From Sialis fuliginosa (lineage: Eukaryota; Arthropoda; Insecta; Megaloptera; Sialidae), in assembly GCA_961205875.1 (NCBI GenBank), contig OY540816.1, forward strand, positions 17,184,701-17,248,700: a stretch of 64,000 nt of DNA, written 5' to 3'. Under the pieces are notes generated by a model. That model searched no databases. It saw only the letters and a list, made by a program, of their open reading frames with translations, and had not been told where the DNA came from. Positions 23,502-36,597 of this stretch are shown here, one piece after another (within the stretch, counting starts at the first letter, position 1; every line of letters starts with the position of its first letter). The translations under genes and the position numbers were made by a program.

Positions 23502-26500
23502 ATAAAATTATTTCTAAAAACACCTCGTATAAAATATGTATATAAAACTACAAAGACTGCTGTTAAACGTACTGATCGTCAACGCAGTATTTACTGCAAG
23601 TAATAGAAGCTAATGAAAAACATTAAATCTAGTCGCAGTATTCAGTGTACGTGTGGTCGGCTAAATTTGATTACGTTGGACGTATTTCTACTTGCATTTT
23701 ATGCTCAAAACATCGGATTATCCATATTAATACGATGTAGCAAATTATTTTTTTTTTAATTTATATTTGCATGCGAATATAATGGCATAATTGGGCTATG
23801 GCTCGGTTACCTTAATTTTTAAATCGACCATGGTTGAGGCGCTAAGTACAGTACCTACGGCTACCGGAATCTTTTTTCATTGTAAAATAATTTTACGGAA
23901 CTGTGCGAAGTAATTAAATATATTATTTAATTTAATTACCAATAAGAATTTTTGATAAAAAACTAGAAATCATCAATTTTGATGTATTATTAATAATACT
24001 GTATAGTACAGTATTATTATTTTTGCAAAAATTTAATGTTAAATTTAAATTTGATCTAATTTTATTTTTATACACAAGTAATAATGGTAAAAAATATACG
24101 TGCTTACTTTACGTTGGTATAATTTATCGAACACCTCGAAAGCTTTTGAAATTACACAGGTTCTAAAAAGAATATAAAGAAAGCGAAACTTAAAAATTAT
24201 TACAACATTTCATAATAATGAATTATATTTATGCAAAATGGGAATTGTAACCTCATTACAAATATAATTTAATTAGTCTTTATGTATGCAATTAACTAAA
24301 TTAGCCATTAATATTACTGTTTAATCAATTATATGGGCCGTAATTTGAAAATACTGCACCGACTAAATTGATGCTCGCAGGGAAAAAAAACACGATGGTG
24401 TTGGTTAAGATAATAGACTGTTATCAAAATATGGTGCCTTATAAAAGGTTTATAAATCTAGTAAAGCAGAATTTCTCAAAGTCTATAACACAAAAATTAT
24501 AGTCAAAATAAGAAATAGGGATAAAATAAATGTATATAATGTATAAAAGTTTGTTTTATGATTAAAACTAAGCAGAAAAAAGTCAATACAAATATACTCC
24601 CCTTATTGACGAATATCCATTTTTAGTTTTTATTTTTAATAAAATTTGTGCAGAATAAAATTGGCTAAAGGTCTATAAGAATGCATTTTAGGGGCCATAT
24701 TAATATGAAGTTTTTTCTTTTTATTTTTTTTAATCAACAAGATTGTAAGTTTATTTAATATAGCTTATAGCATATATAGGTATTAAGTAAAATTCTGAAG
24801 TGCTTCGATTTTTTATCGATATTTCTCGTAAAAAAGTTGATCGTATGACAAATTATTAAAATATATTTTAATGTAATTTGTGTCATAGTTCTAGATTGAG
24901 AAAAAATTAAAGAATAAAAAATACAAGATCAAATTCGTAGGGCCCGCTGACCTTATATAAATATGTCTAAATTTTTTATTACTGTGTTACTATTAGTCAT
25001 CTCTATGTCTGGTTTTTTACTCAACCGATTTTGATACAACTTTTACTGTTAGAAAGCCGTAAAATTATGTTATGTTAGATACCATCTTGTTATGGAAGCG
25101 AAGCCGCAGGTAAGCACTAAGATAAATAGAAATATAAGAAAATATTTCTAAAATATATAATAAATACGTAGTTTTAATTATAAAACTCAAATAATACATA
25201 AAGAACAGGTATTATATAATTAGTATTTTCAGACAATGGTAAAATCACTTGAAGCGTTTATTTGTCTGTAGCTTCCGTTTCCGGTAAACAATTAAGTTTA
25301 TTTTTCTGTCAATAGACCATTTTCGTTCTTTATATTATGTTTTGAAATGTGATATAACTTCCGTATCCGATGTCCAGTCGTAGCGAAGAAAATGAGACAC
25401 TAAAAAAAGAGAAAACTTCTTAAAACATTGTAAGACTTTTTTCCGTGATGGTGTATAATTTTTGCTCGACGAATTGTACTGAAAAAATGTTTTTAACTAA
25501 TAAAATCATGAGGATATTTAAACTACTATTAAAACTGATTTTTTTAAGTTAGATAATTTAAAGTTTTTAATTGTACATATATAATATTTAATTTAATAAT
25601 ATAAAATACTTGAAATAGAGAATATACTATTTTCAAAATATAGTTTAAAACAAAAAAGTTATTGTTTTCGTTTGATAATATTGTTTTAAAGAGAAACAAT
25701 AATAAGTTGAATTAAGATTTTGTTCTTATATTAAGAAAATATCAATTGTCTTGGTCCAATGCAATTTTTTACAAGCTTTTATTTAACTTCACTTGTTAGT
25801 TTGTTAGTATGTTAAGATTAAATATTGCAATCGAAATTTCGACTAATTCTAAACTAATTTACACATGTGTATATTTCCGGTGACAATGCAATACAGTATA
25901 TCTATTATTGTTCTATATTCAATATCGCGGACACCCCATTACATTTTTCTTCACAACCCCCTTGACATGGGTATCAAATGAAATGGTTTGACGAGTATAA
26001 TACGATAAGCTATGTGACGTCATTCTAAACCCAATATGGTGAACCTAAATAATAAAAGCTTGTTTTTATAAAGTATTTTTGACATATAATTTATTTCTGT
26101 GTAGAACTTGATAATATTAAATAGCCAAATACTTAATTATTTAAATTTTCTTATTTTTATCATCGCATATAATTTTTGAGTTGTTAAAAAATAATTTTAA
26201 TGAATGTTTGTTTGGCGTTAACCTTACGTTTTGAAGAATAAATAAATGACCAAGAAGAAGCTAGTACACTGTAGATTTACCTAAATCTTCGAAGTAATTT
26301 AAAAGATAAAATCTACATTATAAATTACAACTGGGCCGTGAGATGAAATTTTAAAACTATATTATCTTTTTTATATGAAATCTAGAATCATAGAAAATAT
26401 CTACTGTGTTCATCAAAGGAGTATTGGGAATAGATATAAGAACAGAACATAATCTATAAAATAGTAAATAGTTCAATTTGTTATTAAATTTTATCTTCAA

Positions 26501-27184
26501 AAAAACGAAAACATAAAATAAAATAAAGATCAATAAAACATGTATTTTTATATTTTTAACACATTTTCAAAATTCAACTGATAATATTATATTAACGGCA
26601 TTTTGAAAATTGTAAGAAGTTATGAATAGAATGTTCATCCGAAGATTGCAGATATTTTAATTTACCTATTTTTCATTTCCTAAATATGTAAAAAAATATA
26701 CGAAATTAATGTATTTTGTTATATCCGATCGAATATAAAAACTATTTTAAGTATTACTATCGGTCGTTCGACTGTTGTTAAAAACTAATAAAATATTTAA
26801 AAATGCATAAAAATACTAATTCGCAAAGTTTCGTGTTAATAAAATTACACATTGACATTATAGAAAAAAGAAAAAAGGGAAATTTCGTTCAAAATCTCGA
26901 TAATGAAAATTTTTATGATCACAATAATCCCGTCTACAAAAAAAGCAGAAGCGTTAAACTTTTTAATTACATATGCTTCTTTTATAATACTAAAAATAAA
27001 ATAAAACAATATACTTATAATGTCAAACCAAAAACTCATTTCTATAAAACCTAAAACACAGGTTTGGTCGCCGAGACAAAATATACACACATCTATAATT
27101 CGTTAGGTAAATACAAAAATATTTGATACAAACGTATAGACATACATCAATCACAACCAAACAACATATACACACACGTCCACG
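23502..27184. other. AT-rich desert
   Basis: No gene is visible. At about 24985-25120 is a Helitron-like scrap (TACTCAACCGATTTTGATAC, then GAAGCGAAGCCGCAGGTAAG). The overlapping frames at 26803-27090 on the two strands are A/T-driven. Confidence 0.45.
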
Positions 27185-27385
27185 TTAAAACGAGTGCGGC
27201 AGAGCGCAGCAAAAACGGCGCCGAGAACCGAATCCCTATTGATCGGTGACGCGCTACCGTCCCTCCGCGCGCGCCGCCCGCCCGGCCGCACCCTGTGCGT
27301 GTGTGTGCGTGTGTATGTGTGTGTGAGTGTGTGTGTGTGTGTGTGCCACGCCTGCGACGCCCATGCCGTCGTGTACACAGTCAAA
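27185..27385. promoter_or_regulatory. CpG-rich island with adjoining GT microsatellite
   Basis: This is the most GC-rich stretch of the window (CCGCGCGCGCCGCCCGCCCGG), followed by a (GT)n tract at about 27297-27344. The open frames on both strands are by-products of composition. In an AT-rich insect genome such a patch may be a promoter or 5' UTR, but no exon is assignable on either side. Confidence 0.35.
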
Positions 27386-27480
27386 CACTAACACATACAC
27401 ACACATATTGAATTAGCATATCGCGGGTAATCGTCGGGTGAAGAAGGTTTTGGAAAAAAATTACACATCTCCAGTTATTC

Positions 27481-28275
27481 TTTTTGCTTCCTCGCAATAT
27501 CGAAGATACGAGAAGCTATGTGATCGTTTCAGATTGAGACAAAAAAAAAGTTCTCCAATTTCAAAATTTTAAATTTATTTATCCGTTTCACGTCAAGACA
27601 AACACTTTTCGTTCCGTGTCTGTCTGTCTGTCCGTCCGTCCGTCCGTCCGTCCGTCCGTCTGTCCCCTGAATCCTTGTCACACGCATAACTCATGAACCA
27701 CTGAACTGATATTATTGAAACTTGGTCGGATGGTTGGGTTTGGTTTGAGGACGGTCCCATTTCAAAATCATCAAAATCGTGTGTAAGGGGGAGGGGTGAC
27801 ACCCCAAAATATTTCTTTTTTCAAGATATCTCAAGAACGACACATGTTACGAGAAAATTTTATAGAATATTTTTTGTAGAGAATTAAATTTCCTATAATA
27901 TGGGTCTACTACGTTTGTTGTAAAATATTTCCTTACAAAGATTTATCTAAATTAATTTTAAAAATTCGTGTTTTGTTTTTCTAAATTGATATTTGATTGG
28001 ATATATTAAGTGTCATTTTGACGTTTTAAATGTCACTTTGACGTTTTAAATGTCATTTTGACATTTGCATAAATTTAGATTTAGATTGAAATTGTCAAAA
28101 AATTAAAAATATATGAAAAAATATTCAGGTGCGTTTTAAGAAAAAATTCGAACTAAGATTTTTTAGTAAAATTTGTATAAAAATTAAATGGTTAACCAAT
28201 GCCAGGTAATTTATCTGAACACTATCGGTTTTAGTGAATTAAGCACGAGGAAGCACTGTGCATTTACTTGGCAGA
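27481..28275 (-). repeat. Repeat family B, full inverted copy
   Basis: This is the longest uninterrupted copy. It starts TTTTTGCTTCCTCGCAATAT and ends at the complement of TCTGCCAAGTAAATGCACAG, with a (TCCG/TCTG)n tract at about 27618-27664. A frame at 27593-27802 is produced by the tract. This copy best defines the family at about 0.8 kb. Confidence 0.82.
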
Positions 28276-28388
28276 TGTTTTTAGGAGGCAGGGATGATTA
28301 TAATTTTTTATTATTTTGATTATTTAGATCAGTTTTTTTTTATATTAATATGTGAAAATACATAATCTTATATTTTTATGTATTTAAA

Positions 28389-28700
28389 TAAAATACTAGC
28401 ACCAGTCTTGGATCATACCCCAGTGTTGGATTTTTATTTAATTAAATGTACTAAATTAGAAATATTTGTTTATATTTGATTACTACCATTAACGAATCAT
28501 AATCTATAGATACTTTACTATAAAACAGCTTAATTTGATGACAATCGGCCAATGAGTGGAAAAATAGACATTTGAATTAATAATTAGTGTAATCTATTTA
28601 TTAATTATTATATTATTGTTTCAAATTTGACGATTCTTTATTTTATAACTTTTGTGTCGTAATACTTATGTAATAATATGTTTATGTAAATGCTACTTTG
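28389..28700 (-). mobile_element. MITE family A, truncated copy
   Basis: It starts with a decayed end (TACTAGCACCAGTCTTGG) and continues through GATTACTACCATT and the CAATCGGCCAATGAG region to about ATTTGACGATTCTTTATTTT. Homology fades near 28700. Confidence 0.7.
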
Positions 28701-31070
28701 TACTTTTTGTCCATCTCTAAGATCTAGGGTACCACATTACATATCTACAGCACTTTGTTAGAGAATCACTAGACTTTTGTGTATAATTCTCATATAAAAC
28801 AAATTATATGTGTATTTATACGTATATATGGTACAGTATAAACGTATATAGGTGTAATATATACGTTTTATGTATTTTATAAGTGTTTTAAATAAAATAT
28901 TAACTATTATTACTACTATCTACTAATATTTTATCCATGTTAGACATGAATAAAGGAAGAAGTACATTGAGATTTTAAAGTTTCTGCAACTTTTTAAAGC
29001 CCTAATATACGTGTTTTTTTGGAATAAAGTTACTATTACATAGGGTAACTTTGTCCCAAATGTGTAATTCTACATATTTCAGAGAAATATATTCTTTAGG
29101 CCAAGGCAGAGAATATTAATAAAGCATTAATATGAATGACATAAAAATAAAATAAAAAACAGTTTTTTTTAAATATGCACTAAAAAGTAAAAAATAAATT
29201 TTCTGCTATCACATAATTTAAAGTTTTTTTTTTTGGAATTACATAATAATATAATCTATCAATAAACGCGTTAATAAAACGATTTATAGCGTTTACAATT
29301 AAAGTGCAAATTAATAGTATAATTAGTCACTGAGAAATGAAACTTTTATTTTTTTTCACCTGTGTTTATGATGTTTCTTCAAAACGATTTATCGAATTTT
29401 TCGTATTCTATAAAATAAAACATTTTCAGACATTCCTAAAGTTTGCATCGTTATCAGTTTCATGAGAACAAACTTAATACGTTTTTATTTATTCACCCGT
29501 ATATAATTTTATGTGTATTTGAATATTAGGTACTAATTTTAAACTTTGCTTCTAACACTTTGTTCTCTTAAGGGAATACAATATCTAGTAATAAGTTTAT
29601 ATTCACTGACACAGAAGATAATCTAAAATGTGTTATTGAATAATATTCCACAAAAGTAATGAATAATATTGGACTAGAATGAAGATTAGTTTACCTATAA
29701 CACATTTAACCATTTCAAAGTCTTTATCACTGGAAACAGAATTGTGTTTTGTGTTTTATATTTATTTTTTACCCTTTTACTTACGGTATTTTAATTACAA
29801 ATGTATTTGTATATTTATGTTTTAAATATAAAGCGTACGTAAATCAGAAAAAGGGTGCTAATGGGTTAATTACGAAAAAAAAGCGTGAAGAAACATCAAA
29901 ACAATTTATTTTATTGTGTAACATAAAACACACTTGCACCATTTAGTACAACGGTTGGTAAGAGGTTAAATATATTACAACAATATATATATACTTTTTG
30001 TGTTTGTTATTTATTTTACTTTCGGTAATTGAATGTATTTAAATACGACATAATATTTTAAATTAAGATTTTTGAAATGATCTTTAATATGCGTATTTAT
30101 TTCGGGTGGATTTTAGCTTCTGGGTGTAAGCCACATCTTCAAAAGGATTCAATAGAACAAAAAAGACGCATCTTACAATATCAATAATTAATAATCACAT
30201 AGAGTTTTTTTATGATTTTTTTCGGTTTCTTACAATTTATTAAAAATATCAGTTGTATACATTGAAACTGAAAATAAATACAAGTTCATAAGAATATAAC
30301 AATTAAAAATCAGGAAGGAAAGGAACCTAACTATTAAAAATAAATTGTTAGTTTAATTATACCAATATTTCAATTATATACTTTTATATTTATAATAATA
30401 TATTATACGTTAAATATATTAAATAATAACAACTTTATTGTCTAAATGTCAAATTTATTAAAGAAAAAGTAAACGCAAGCTTTCTATTCACAGAATCATC
30501 GTCAAGCTTTCAGAAAGAAATAATAATATCCTCTTTTTCTTAAATAAATTTGCCGTTTAGACAATAATGTTATATTTATGTATATTTTGTTAGAAAATAT
30601 TAAATACAGTTTTTTCTCGGTTCAGTTTTTGAGTTTAATCGAAATAAACATAAAATTATTAAAAACTTATAACACCCAAAAACCCACATAACGTAGTGAT
30701 CCAATCGATATACTTCGGGTAAATATTTAAAATTTTAAAAATCTTATTTATGTAATAAAAGTAATTTGAAAAAATATTTTAAATTCTGAAGTAATATTCT
30801 AACTAAATAATATTGTTTCGAATGTTAAAGTATTTATTAACTACCTAATGAAAATCATCCGACAATAAATTTAAAAATTGAATAATTGTTTCATAAAAAA
30901 GGAAAAACAGTTAATTCCAACAGAAGACAAGATATTCACCCCGCATGTAAACAATAGCATCGCATAAATCACGAGATATCACAAAAAACGAAGATGAAAC
31001 GAATCAAACGGAATAGAATTATATAATAATCAAAAGCTTCCATAAATTATAACGGTTGATTAATTCTTAC
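28701..31070. other. AT-rich desert
   Basis: No gene is recognised. At about 30105-30145 is a scrap (TAGCTTCTGGGTGTAAGCC) of the Penelope-like family seen near 3.5 kb, inverted. The plus frame 29749-29946 has no recognisable motif. Confidence 0.45.
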
Positions 31071-31145
31071 GGTACGGAACTTGAGGGTCACCTGTACAGA
31101 TCCAGCGCCACCTACTCCCGCTGCGCGTAATTTAATTCTTTTCAT
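31071..31145 (-). CDS. Possible first coding exon or conserved regulatory element
   Basis: The interval is sharply GC-richer than both flanks. On the minus strand it reads as 25 codons from ATG (KLRAAGVGGAGSVQVTLKFR in the middle) directly followed by a good donor, GTAAGA. The same stretch contains GCGCCACCTA on the plus strand, close to the insect CTCF core GCGCCACC, so it could instead be an insulator site. No partner exon or family match is visible. The coding call is weak. Confidence 0.25.
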
Positions 31146-32037
31146 CAGCTAACAAGCAGGGTTCGTTACAGGAAGTGAATTAATTTATATTCATATTTGT
31201 GGGGGTTGTTTTAAGACCGATGTTGATATTTTATAGATATTTTGATTTGGAATTTCGATTGTTATACGAATAACGTTTATAAATAAATAAAACCAATTAT
31301 AACAGCTAATATAATTATAATATTATTATCATTTTAATGATGCAATGAAAATTTTGTAACCAATCAAAAGTAAACAATCAAAGGTGATTATAAATATCTA
31401 GAACCAGGACGTCCACGGAAAATTTCATTGTAAACAATTAATTATATTAATACACGTTAATTTAATTATTTAATTTGTGGGGTTTTATTCACAACTTGAT
31501 TCTGGATTAAAGTATTGCATCAATTTAATCGATTCTAGAGAGGGGGCCAGTGCCCTATTTACCCCCTCTGCAGATAATGAATGGTACTATACGGCTTACA
31601 CTCAGAAACCAAAATTTACTATAACATATGTATTTGTATTGTATTTTAGTGACTACATAGCGCCTCCACCATAAAAATATATCAACGCAAATATACCTGT
31701 ATTCAGACTCAGATAGAGGGGAAGTTAGGAGGGCTATATGACCCAGGTTCCGGGGAGTCTTAGCGGCTCTGGCACCGCGAAAATTAATTTTATTTGATCT
31801 AATTATTGCATAATACGACTTTTAAGGATAATACAGAATTTCCTTTCGCTCGTAAAACGGAGTGATATGGGGCTGCCGAAATATGGTTTGGCCTGGGCCC
31901 CATTGAAGCTTTCTCAAGGCCTGCCTATAATATGCCGTTTTAAAATTGCGGGTTAGTAAATAAAAATATGTGGTTGTTGAAAACAAGGACTTAAGTTTAA
32001 ATGAAATATTAATGAAGTTTTAATGTGTAGTTCAATA
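31146..32037. other. AT-rich stretch with transposon scraps
   Basis: At about 31580-31625 is CGGCTTACACTCAGAAACC, a Penelope-like scrap. At about 31740-31920 is a mixed-composition patch, including CCTGGGCCCCATTGAAGC, resembling decayed hAT ends. The plus frame 31477-31674 runs through these and is not credible. Confidence 0.4.
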
Positions 32038-32352
32038 CAGTAGAATTCCATAAGTCGAAGTTGAAGGAAAACTCTAAACATTTTAGGTGATAAGGTTTCA
32101 GCTTATAGAGGGGTTCATGTTAGAGAGGTTTTTACAGATATAGGTTCGACTTATAGAGGTTTACCATCTTCGTTATGCGTTATCGAGTTATAGAAGCCAA
32201 AAAAAACGATAACTTCGAGTTATAGAGGGTAAAAATGTATTGAAAATACTTCCAAAGGAAACCGTAATTAGTTAGAGTTATAGAAGGTTCACTTCGTGTA
32301 ATAGTGGTTTTTGGACTTGAAAGAAAAGGGATGGACTTAAAGAGGTTCTACG
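32038..32352. mobile_element. pogo/Tigger-like MITE
   Basis: This 315-bp element is flanked by TA. It begins CAGTAGAATTCCATAAGTCG, and the reverse complement of its end reads CGTAGAACCTCTTTAAGTC. Inside, variants of TCGAGTTATAGAGG recur at least five times. A CAGTAGAA start with TA duplication and such internal repeats is typical of pogo/Tigger-derived MITEs. No transposase is visible. Confidence 0.65.
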
Positions 32353-33250
32353 TATATAAATATGAATCATATTTTTTTTTAACATTTGAAGTATCCAATA
32401 TATACAATTTTTTAATAAATCTTTTTTGTTGAGTTGATTCATTTTTATCTAGATTCTAAGAAATTCATTGACGTATTTATTAAGTAATATCTGAAAATAT
32501 CTCTATACAAGGCAGAAATACGTGCTTTCGCCCTATTTATATTGTTCTACATCACAATATATGGTATATTATTATATCATTGTGCAGAGAATTGCTTCAT
32601 TTTCCTTCACTATGACTCGGTATTTCTATTAAATATAAATAGCATTTGGTATTTATCTCATGTATACAAATTTATTTAAAGAATGGGTACTACGATATTA
32701 TTCGAGATCAGAGAATCACGCGTGACCCAGAAAATTTCACGTACTGAGCGAATATCCAATAGAGTTGCACAAAGGGATCACTTTTTCACTTCGATATTGG
32801 TGCGGGTTTTTTTTTTCGTTTCTCGTATTTCACCAGGAAATTGTCAGTGGTAAAATAAGAGTTTTCAACATTTTAATAAAAAAATGTGCATAAAAATAAT
32901 TCTTTATTTTGATGGGTGGGGCATTTCTTCACACAAAATTTTGAAAATGTTTGTTAAAAATCTTGTTCACATTAAATTAATAACTACTGGAAAATGGAGA
33001 AACTGTGGTTTCTTAGTCACTCAATTAAATACAATATTAAGTATTACAGAAAAAAACTTCTTAATGTTTTGAAATTATACGTAAACTATTCCTGAAATTG
33101 ATAAACTATCTACTACTAATAATAGGTTTCGGTATTTCATTGCAGATTATTTTACACTAATGTTCCACAAAATAATTACAATTTTACAAATAAATTAAAC
33201 AAATTTTGTAAATAATAAACAAAATATTATAAATACATAATACTTACATC
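32353..33250. other. AT-rich stretch with a family D scrap
   Basis: GGAGAAACTGTGGTTTCTTAGTCAC at about 32996-33020 (core GTGGTTTCTTAGTCAC) belongs to repeat family D. The plus frame 32884-33072 crosses it. No gene is recognised. Confidence 0.45.
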
Positions 33251-33930
33251 TATACAGAGTGTCCCACAAGTGCGTTACAAATCAAATATATATATTTTTA
33301 AATACAAAGTATAAAGCATTCATTTCTCTGGGCATTTTGATATAAGCATGTGTGGGATTATACTGAGCGGTTTAGAAATTATGACGATTTTTATAAGAAA
33401 ATTGTAATTTTTTCAACATCTGGTAATTTTCTAATTACAACAAAAAAATTTTGTTCTCTGCTAAAAGTAGTTTTGGCATATGATCTATTATTGTGATATA
33501 CATCAAATATTTACAAAATTGTATTCTTTGTACATGGTGTAAAACTTTACAGTTTCGAATTGCCTTTTCAAGTTTAAACATATGTTCTGTACCTAAATCC
33601 AGCCGTTAACGAGATATTTGAAGATTTTTACAAGCAATATGCTTTGAACATTTTTAACTTGTGTGTATCATTTTGTTTATTTAATTTCTAGGTTTTCATG
33701 TTGTTAAAGTTTGTAAGTTCTATTAGTTTGTTCAGTTGTTTTCAAACGAATTGTTTTATTGATTTTAATAAAGTTGTATTGTTTTTATAAAACATGGGAG
33801 ATTTTAAATGTAATTATTAAAAAAATTTACTGCTTCTCTATCTTAACAACTTTTGCATTTAAAGTTTTCTTCCTCTTGTTATAATAAATGAATTATTGAA
33901 CTTTTACACAGTGTTGGGACACGCTATATA
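33251..33930. mobile_element. Decayed DNA transposon with GTGTCCCA ends
   Basis: The left end TATACAGAGTGTCCCACAA is mirrored by the complement of the right end, TATATAGCGTGTCCCAACA. The interior contains the commonly seen CCAGCCGTTAACGAGATATTTG. A further scrap with this kind of end (GGGACACCCTGTATT) lies near 46698. There is no transposase. Confidence 0.55.
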
Positions 33931-34120
33931 TAGTACCTACCTATAGAATAAGTCCAAATTATAGTCAAATTTATAATTAAGAGAAAAATATATGAGTATC
34001 AAAACATTAAAATATAGTATGTATTAAATTTATTTTCAAAAAATATAACCCTTTGTATTAAAAATTAAGTGGATCAAATTTTCTATTTCAAGTTAGATAC
34101 ACACTTTCATATAAACACTA

Positions 34121-34470
34121 TTAACATAATATGTAAAAGTCACCGCTTTTAGCTGCCCGCTCGCCTGAACGCGCGTAGGACTCTAAAGGTAAACAACATG
34201 ATGTTCTCGTAGGTGGTGCGAGAAGATCTAGGACGGCTCTGACTCGCAACAGCAGTAATTGAAGTTGGCTATGCCTGGACGCGCGCGCCCTGGAGCTCGT
34301 TAGCGCGATGTTTACTCGCCAAATCAAAACTGAATAATAATCAAATTACATTCACGGCACGTTGCGAGAGGAAAAAAAACCGTCAAATCATCTTCGTCAA
34401 CAAAAACTCAACGATAATTATCTATAATACACCAGCGGCGCGATATAGTTCTCGCCAGTGGCGCATCCAG
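34121..34470. promoter_or_regulatory. GC-rich island, possible promoter
   Basis: It includes CTGCCCGCTCGCCTGAACGC, GGACGCGCGCGCCCTGGAGC and CACCAGCGGCGCGATATAG. A minus frame at 34121-34327 (68 codons) crosses it, and its arginine-rich content follows from composition. The function is unknown. It is flagged because its composition departs from the surroundings. Confidence 0.3.
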
Positions 34471-34554
34471 GTGTTAATAATAATAATAATAGGAGAAAGT
34501 CTAAATAAATTATGTAAAATCATTGAATACTTTGCCAACCTAATTAATTTTGAC

Positions 34555-35085
34555 ACCTACTACTGGAGACCGGAGAAACTGCGGTTTTTTATGCCCTTAA
34601 GGGGGCAGACCCAGTTAGAATTTTGAAAAAAAAATCCATTTTTTTTTTGTATTTTTTCAAAGTATATAGAATATTTCAAAAGTATTCTCTGAAAATTTGA
34701 ATTTTTTTCGATTTTTCGCGAAATTTTTTTAGTCGAGTTTTGAAATATTTTATATGTCATTATATAGATTTTGACACGATAATTTCAAATCCGTCAACTA
34801 AAATCAATTCCAACCACGCGTTTAAAAGTTACAGCTATTTTTCTCCAAAATTTTGATAAAACTGAAACTTTGAGAGGCCATAACTATCTCGAGAGCGGTT
34901 TGAGATACAGACGTGCGGTTTGAAAATTTCAACTTTTCCCATTTTTTTCTATATTAAAAACAACATACTTTTAACGAAATCTATAACTCAAAATTTTTTA
35001 GTCAACTTTCATGGTTTAAATTTCACTTTTCATAGAAAAATTTCAACTTTTCATAGAAATATCAACTCGAATACAATTTTTTTTT
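34555..35085. repeat. Single-arm relative of the 8912-9632 foldback
   Basis: From about 34690 the sequence follows one arm of that foldback (TATAGATTTTGACACG, CAAATCCGTCAACTAAAATC, ACTTTGAGAGGCCATAAC, GCGGTTTGAGATACAG). The mirror arm is absent. The left edge begins ACTGGAGACCGGAGAAACTG, similar to family D. Confidence 0.75.
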
Positions 35086-36597
35086 TTAATTTATAACATG
35101 ATATATTAAATTTTGTCACGAGCGTGATCAGACGTGAGAAAAAAATACAATTCGTGAGCAAAAATTACTCACACGCCCAACTTAATTCTAAGTGAAATTA
35201 TTTTCTATGTTATTATTTATATGCGGTCCTGGGACTAATTTAGTTTGCCCAGGCCTGCTCTATACTAATAAAAAATAAAGAGAGAATGTTTATGTTTGTG
35301 TGTATTTGACTGAAGTAATCTCAAAAACTACTGCACCGATTTTGATGAAATCTACACTAATGTGATCCTTGAAATCTCAGAAGTGATATTAATTATAAAT
35401 CTTTAACACCTAATGTTAATTAAAAATATGTGTCAAGCAATCATTAAGCCTTCAGCGATAATCTTAGTTCTTTTTAAAATGTCCACTGTAATAAGTGACG
35501 AAACTTTGGCCAGAACTTAAACTTAGAAACCAAATTTACAAAAATATGTGTGTAGTTATTTTAATACCTAATTCTTAATGTACGCTCTAAAATCTAAATA
35601 AAGAACTTCAGTATAAACGAAAACTGAAAAGTGTTACAACTTATTCTAAAATGACAAAACATGTTCTACGAAACTTTAAAAATACTGTGTTTCTAAACTT
35701 TGCAACTTCACTATTAGATTTTGCTGTACTTTGAGTTTTGAACAATTGAAATCATTTAATAATAGATTTGTTTCCTCACTTAATTAAATAATTAAATTAT
35801 AGTACAAACTCTCTTAAAGTATACTACCTGAACGTGTTAACATTTCATAAGTTATAGATTTTACCCCCTTAAACGCAAATTTTCCCCATGGTCTCTTTTT
35901 CCACCACTAGACACTAGTTTAAGGTTAAGTTTAACTTTGAATTGTATTTGTAACTGTCACATAAGTTGGAAAAAATTAAATGAATAGATAACTCATTTAT
36001 ATATACTATTAATAACTTATTGTTAGACAAGGAAATATATAGGATTAATAACACATTACTTAGCGTTGTTACCATATCGCTCTACAAAAATTCGCTCCGC
36101 GAGTCATTGGCGTATCATTTGGATTTTAAAATAAATATCAATTGTTTTGAATTATAAAACTAATTAATAATTCATGTTTTATATTGTCTTTAAGAGTATT
36201 TCAGTGATAATTGAACAGAGAAACATCTATTTGGAACTATCATACATATCAAATTCAATTGTAATTTAAAGGATTTTTGTATATTATAAAATTTCAACTA
36301 TTCATAGAAATGACGAAAGTGACATTTAAAAAAAATGGCTTCCGTAAAGTGTTGGTAACAGTTTCATATACGGACTAGCATTAGTAAGGTTAGGTGTATG
36401 TATCCATAGTCTTTCCTAATCTAAGATTAATATACAAACCAAAAATATACAATCTTCAAACAATATTTAATAATTAATTTTATGTAGAATGAGTACGTGG
36501 GGGTAGAAGGGAAGAATAAAAAGAAGAAGAAGAAATAAAATTTTGTTGCAGGCTATATTACAATAAATAAAACAAATTTAATATAAGAAGATTATTA
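35086..36597. other. AT-rich stretch with transposon scraps
   Basis: At 35225-35262 is a hAT-like scrap (GCCCAGGCCTGCTCT). At 35262-35375 is a Helitron-like scrap (CTATACTAATAAAAA, CTGCACCGATTTTGATGAAA). At 35490-35550 is the Penelope-like motif GACGAAACTTTGGCCAG. No gene is visible. Confidence 0.45.

Noticed and set aside
26803..27090. Overlapping frames on both strands near 27 kb
   Set aside because: Lys/Asn/Ile/Tyr-dominated readings of A/T-rich DNA without motifs or splice logic.
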